Positions 62,705 through 64,000 of a stretch of DNA of 64,000 nucleotides are shown here, piece after piece. The DNA lies in NCBI GenBank assembly GCA_902496335.1, contig CABVAO010000002.1:35389-99388 (forward strand). The letters run 5' to 3'. The first letter of the stretch is position 1, and the number at the start of each line of letters is the position of its first letter. The notes beneath the pieces are model-generated. The model was not told where the DNA came from. It did not search any database and saw only the letters and a program-made list of their open reading frames with translations. Origin of the DNA: an uncultured Collinsella sp. (GTDB lineage: Bacteria > Actinomycetota > Coriobacteriia > Coriobacteriales > Coriobacteriaceae). The position numbers were made by a program, and so were the translations under genes.

Positions 62705-63922
62705 GTGTCTATGCGTACCGATGATTTTGACTACAACCTTCCTGAGGAACTGATCGCCCAGGCTCCAGCCGAGCCGCGCGACTCCTGTCGCCTGCTGGTG
62801 GTGGATCGCAAGGGCTCCCAGGCGGGAACGCCGCTGGAGCACGGCGGTACCGTTGAGCACCGCATCTTCCGTGACATCATCGACTATATCGAGCCGGGCG
62901 ACGTGCTCGTCATCAACCAGACGCGCGTGATGCCGGCCCGCCTGATCGGTCGCAAAGCCGGCTCGGGCGGCGTGGTCGAGACGCTGCTGCTCAAGCGCCG
63001 CGAGGACGTGGATCCGCTGGGCCATGTTTGGGAGTGCTTGGTCAAGCCGGGCAAGCGCCTGAAGCCCGGTGTTCATATTGAGTATCGCGCCGGTGGCGCC
63101 CATGCGCCCGAGGGGGCTCCCGTGGTGCTGACGGCCGAGGTCGTCGACTTTGTCACCGATAGCCGCGGCGGCCGTCTAGTGCGTTTTGAGCCGGCTGGTT
63201 GCAACGCCGCCGGCGAGCCGCGCACGCTCGACGAGGCCATTCACGCCGCCGGTCATGTGCCGTTGCCGCCCTACATTACCGATTACGAGGGCGATCCCGA
63301 GAAATATCAGACCGTGTACGCCATGAAGGAGGAGCACTCGGCTGCCGCTCCTACAGCGGGTCTGCATTTTACTCCTGAGCTCATGGCCGCTATCGAGGCC
63401 AAGGGTGCCAAGTTTGCCGCCGTCGAGCTCGAGGTGGGCATCGATACCTTCCGTTTGGTGGAGGAGGACGACCCTACGCAGCACGTCATGCACACCGAGC
63501 GCTACCACGTGTCGCAGGAGGTTGTCGACGCCGTGCATAAGGCCAAGGCCGAGGGTCATCGTGTGATCGCCGTCGGCACTACCGCGGTGCGCTCGCTCGA
63601 GAGCGCGTTTGACACGGACGCGCCGGTGTCCGATCCGGCCGTGACGGCGCGCTATTTTGAAGGCCGCGAGGACGGGGCCGATACGCTTGGCCGCGGTGAC
63701 ATCGTGGTGCGCGAGAACGCCACGACGCAGCTTTACCTCATGCCCGGCTCGACCTATCACGTGGTCGACGCGCTGATCACGAACTTCCACGTGCCGCGCT
63801 CCACGCTCATGATGCTCGTAAGCGCGCTTGCCACCCGCGACCAGATCATGGATGCCTACGCCGCTGCCATCGAAGAACGTTATCGCTTCTTCAGCTTTGG
63901 CGACGCGATGCTCATTCAGTAG
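62705..63922 (+). CDS. queA: SAM:tRNA ribosyltransferase-isomerase QueA
   Basis: 405 residues from GTG 62705, eight bases after AAGGAG; ATG 62711 would be too far from the site. QueA transfers the ribosyl part of SAM to preQ1-tRNA, giving epoxyqueuosine. Signatures are FDYNLPEELIAQAPAEPRD, VINQTRVMPARL, AAPTAGLHFTPELM, FRLVEEDDPTQHVMHTERY and ITNFHVPRSTLMMLVSA. It is about 50 residues longer than usual, with insertions near the N-terminus and around RAGGAHAPEGAPV. It follows queH by 64 bases. Confidence 0.96.
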   Translation: MSMRTDDFDYNLPEELIAQAPAEPRDSCRLLVVDRKGSQAGTPLEHGGTVEHRIFRDIIDYIEPGDVLVINQTRVMPARLIGRKAGSGGVVETLLLKRREDVDPLGHVWECLVKPGKRLKPGVHIEYRAGGAHAPEGAPVVLTAEVVDFVTDSRGGRLVRFEPAGCNAAGEPRTLDEAIHAAGHVPLPPYITDYEGDPEKYQTVYAMKEEHSAAAPTAGLHFTPELMAAIEAKGAKFAAVELEVGIDTFRLVEEDDPTQHVMHTERYHVSQEVVDAVHKAKAEGHRVIAVGTTAVRSLESAFDTDAPVSDPAVTARYFEGREDGADTLGRGDIVVRENATTQLYLMPGSTYHVVDALITNFHVPRSTLMMLVSALATRDQIMDAYAAAIEERYRFFSFGDAMLIQ

Positions 63923-63950
63923 GTTACGGCGTTTTACAAACGCCGTAACC
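63922..63950 (+). terminator. Hairpin immediately after queA
   Basis: GGTTACGGCGTTT (63922-63934) and AAACGCCGTAACC (63938-63950) pair perfectly around TAC, beginning in the queA stop codon. There is no T-tract. The last 50 bases of the window hold no gene that I can call. Confidence 0.6.
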
Positions 63951-64000
63951 GGCCGACGCTGCGCGGGCCGCATTTGGACAATCTGACGTTCAACTTCAAG

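Noticed and set aside
63951..64000. Start of a further gene at the right edge
   Set aside because: Only 50 bases remain, with no ribosome site or start that can be judged.

Overview
The window looks like chromosomal DNA of a high-GC actinobacterium of the class Coriobacteriia, most probably Collinsella. The evidence is high GC with strong GC3 bias, mixed ATG/GTG/TTG starts behind clear AGGAGG-type ribosome-binding sites, twin-arginine and LAxTG-type surface proteins, Ser/Lys/Asp-rich surface linkers, an AddAB recombinase, FchA next to FolD, and extragenic repeats built on a GGGACGGGG core. Genus-level assignment is inference. No rRNA, tRNA or CRISPR array was seen.

Layout. 1-7.7 kb: a partial YgiQ-type radical SAM gene, a DUF1275 membrane protein, FucO-like dehydrogenase, an M42 aminopeptidase, then mnmA and cysK opposite a cysteine-rich Rrf2 regulator (sulfur metabolism). 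7.75-9.24 kb: a complete IS3-family element sitting in the loop of a terminator hairpin. 9.3-10.3 kb: a small holin-like membrane protein and a YerC/TrpR-like regulator. 10.5-25.4 kb: addB-addA, dnaE, a SWIM-containing SNF2 helicase and a superoxide reductase, separated by perfect palindromic repeats. 25.5-30 kb: an NAD-synthetase-like protein that has lost its catalytic motifs, then overlapping ruvC-ruvA-ruvB. 30-37.7 kb: fhs, a repeat-rich membrane protein, a CDF transporter opposite a zinc-ribbon protein, and a YhcG-type nuclease. 37.7-41.1 kb: a frameshifted, surface-exported PI-PLC-like gene and a lipoprotein. 41.6-47 kb: fchA-folD (one-carbon metabolism, with fhs), a C69 dipeptidase, and a phasin-like/UbiB pair. 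47-52.2 kb: a cobalamin-type riboswitch in front of two DUF4430 (transcobalamin-like) surface proteins. 52.2-64 kb: two GtrA proteins, class 3 fructose-bisphosphatase, DegV, an unassigned barrel-like protein, an RsmB-type methyltransferase, an aberrant MetRS-like protein, a DUF3267 protease, and queH-queA (queuosine).

Functional links. Fhs, FchA and FolD together make the formate-to-methylene-THF branch. The FolD here lacks the lysine needed for cyclohydrolase activity, which FchA can supply. AddAB, RuvABC, DnaE and the SNF2 helicase form a replication/repair block. QueH and QueA act late in queuosine synthesis.

The most interesting candidate system is the B12-riboswitch-controlled pair of DUF4430 surface proteins (47.08-52.17 kb): one protein has four transcobalamin-like domains, a predicted beta-propeller and an InlB-type repeat, and the other is a membrane-tethered protein with one such domain. 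It could be a surface cobalamin-capture relay. Other points of interest are the palindromic GGGACGGGG repeat family, the IS element with a self-made ribosome-site hairpin, and two probable pseudoenzymes (NadE-like and MetRS-like).
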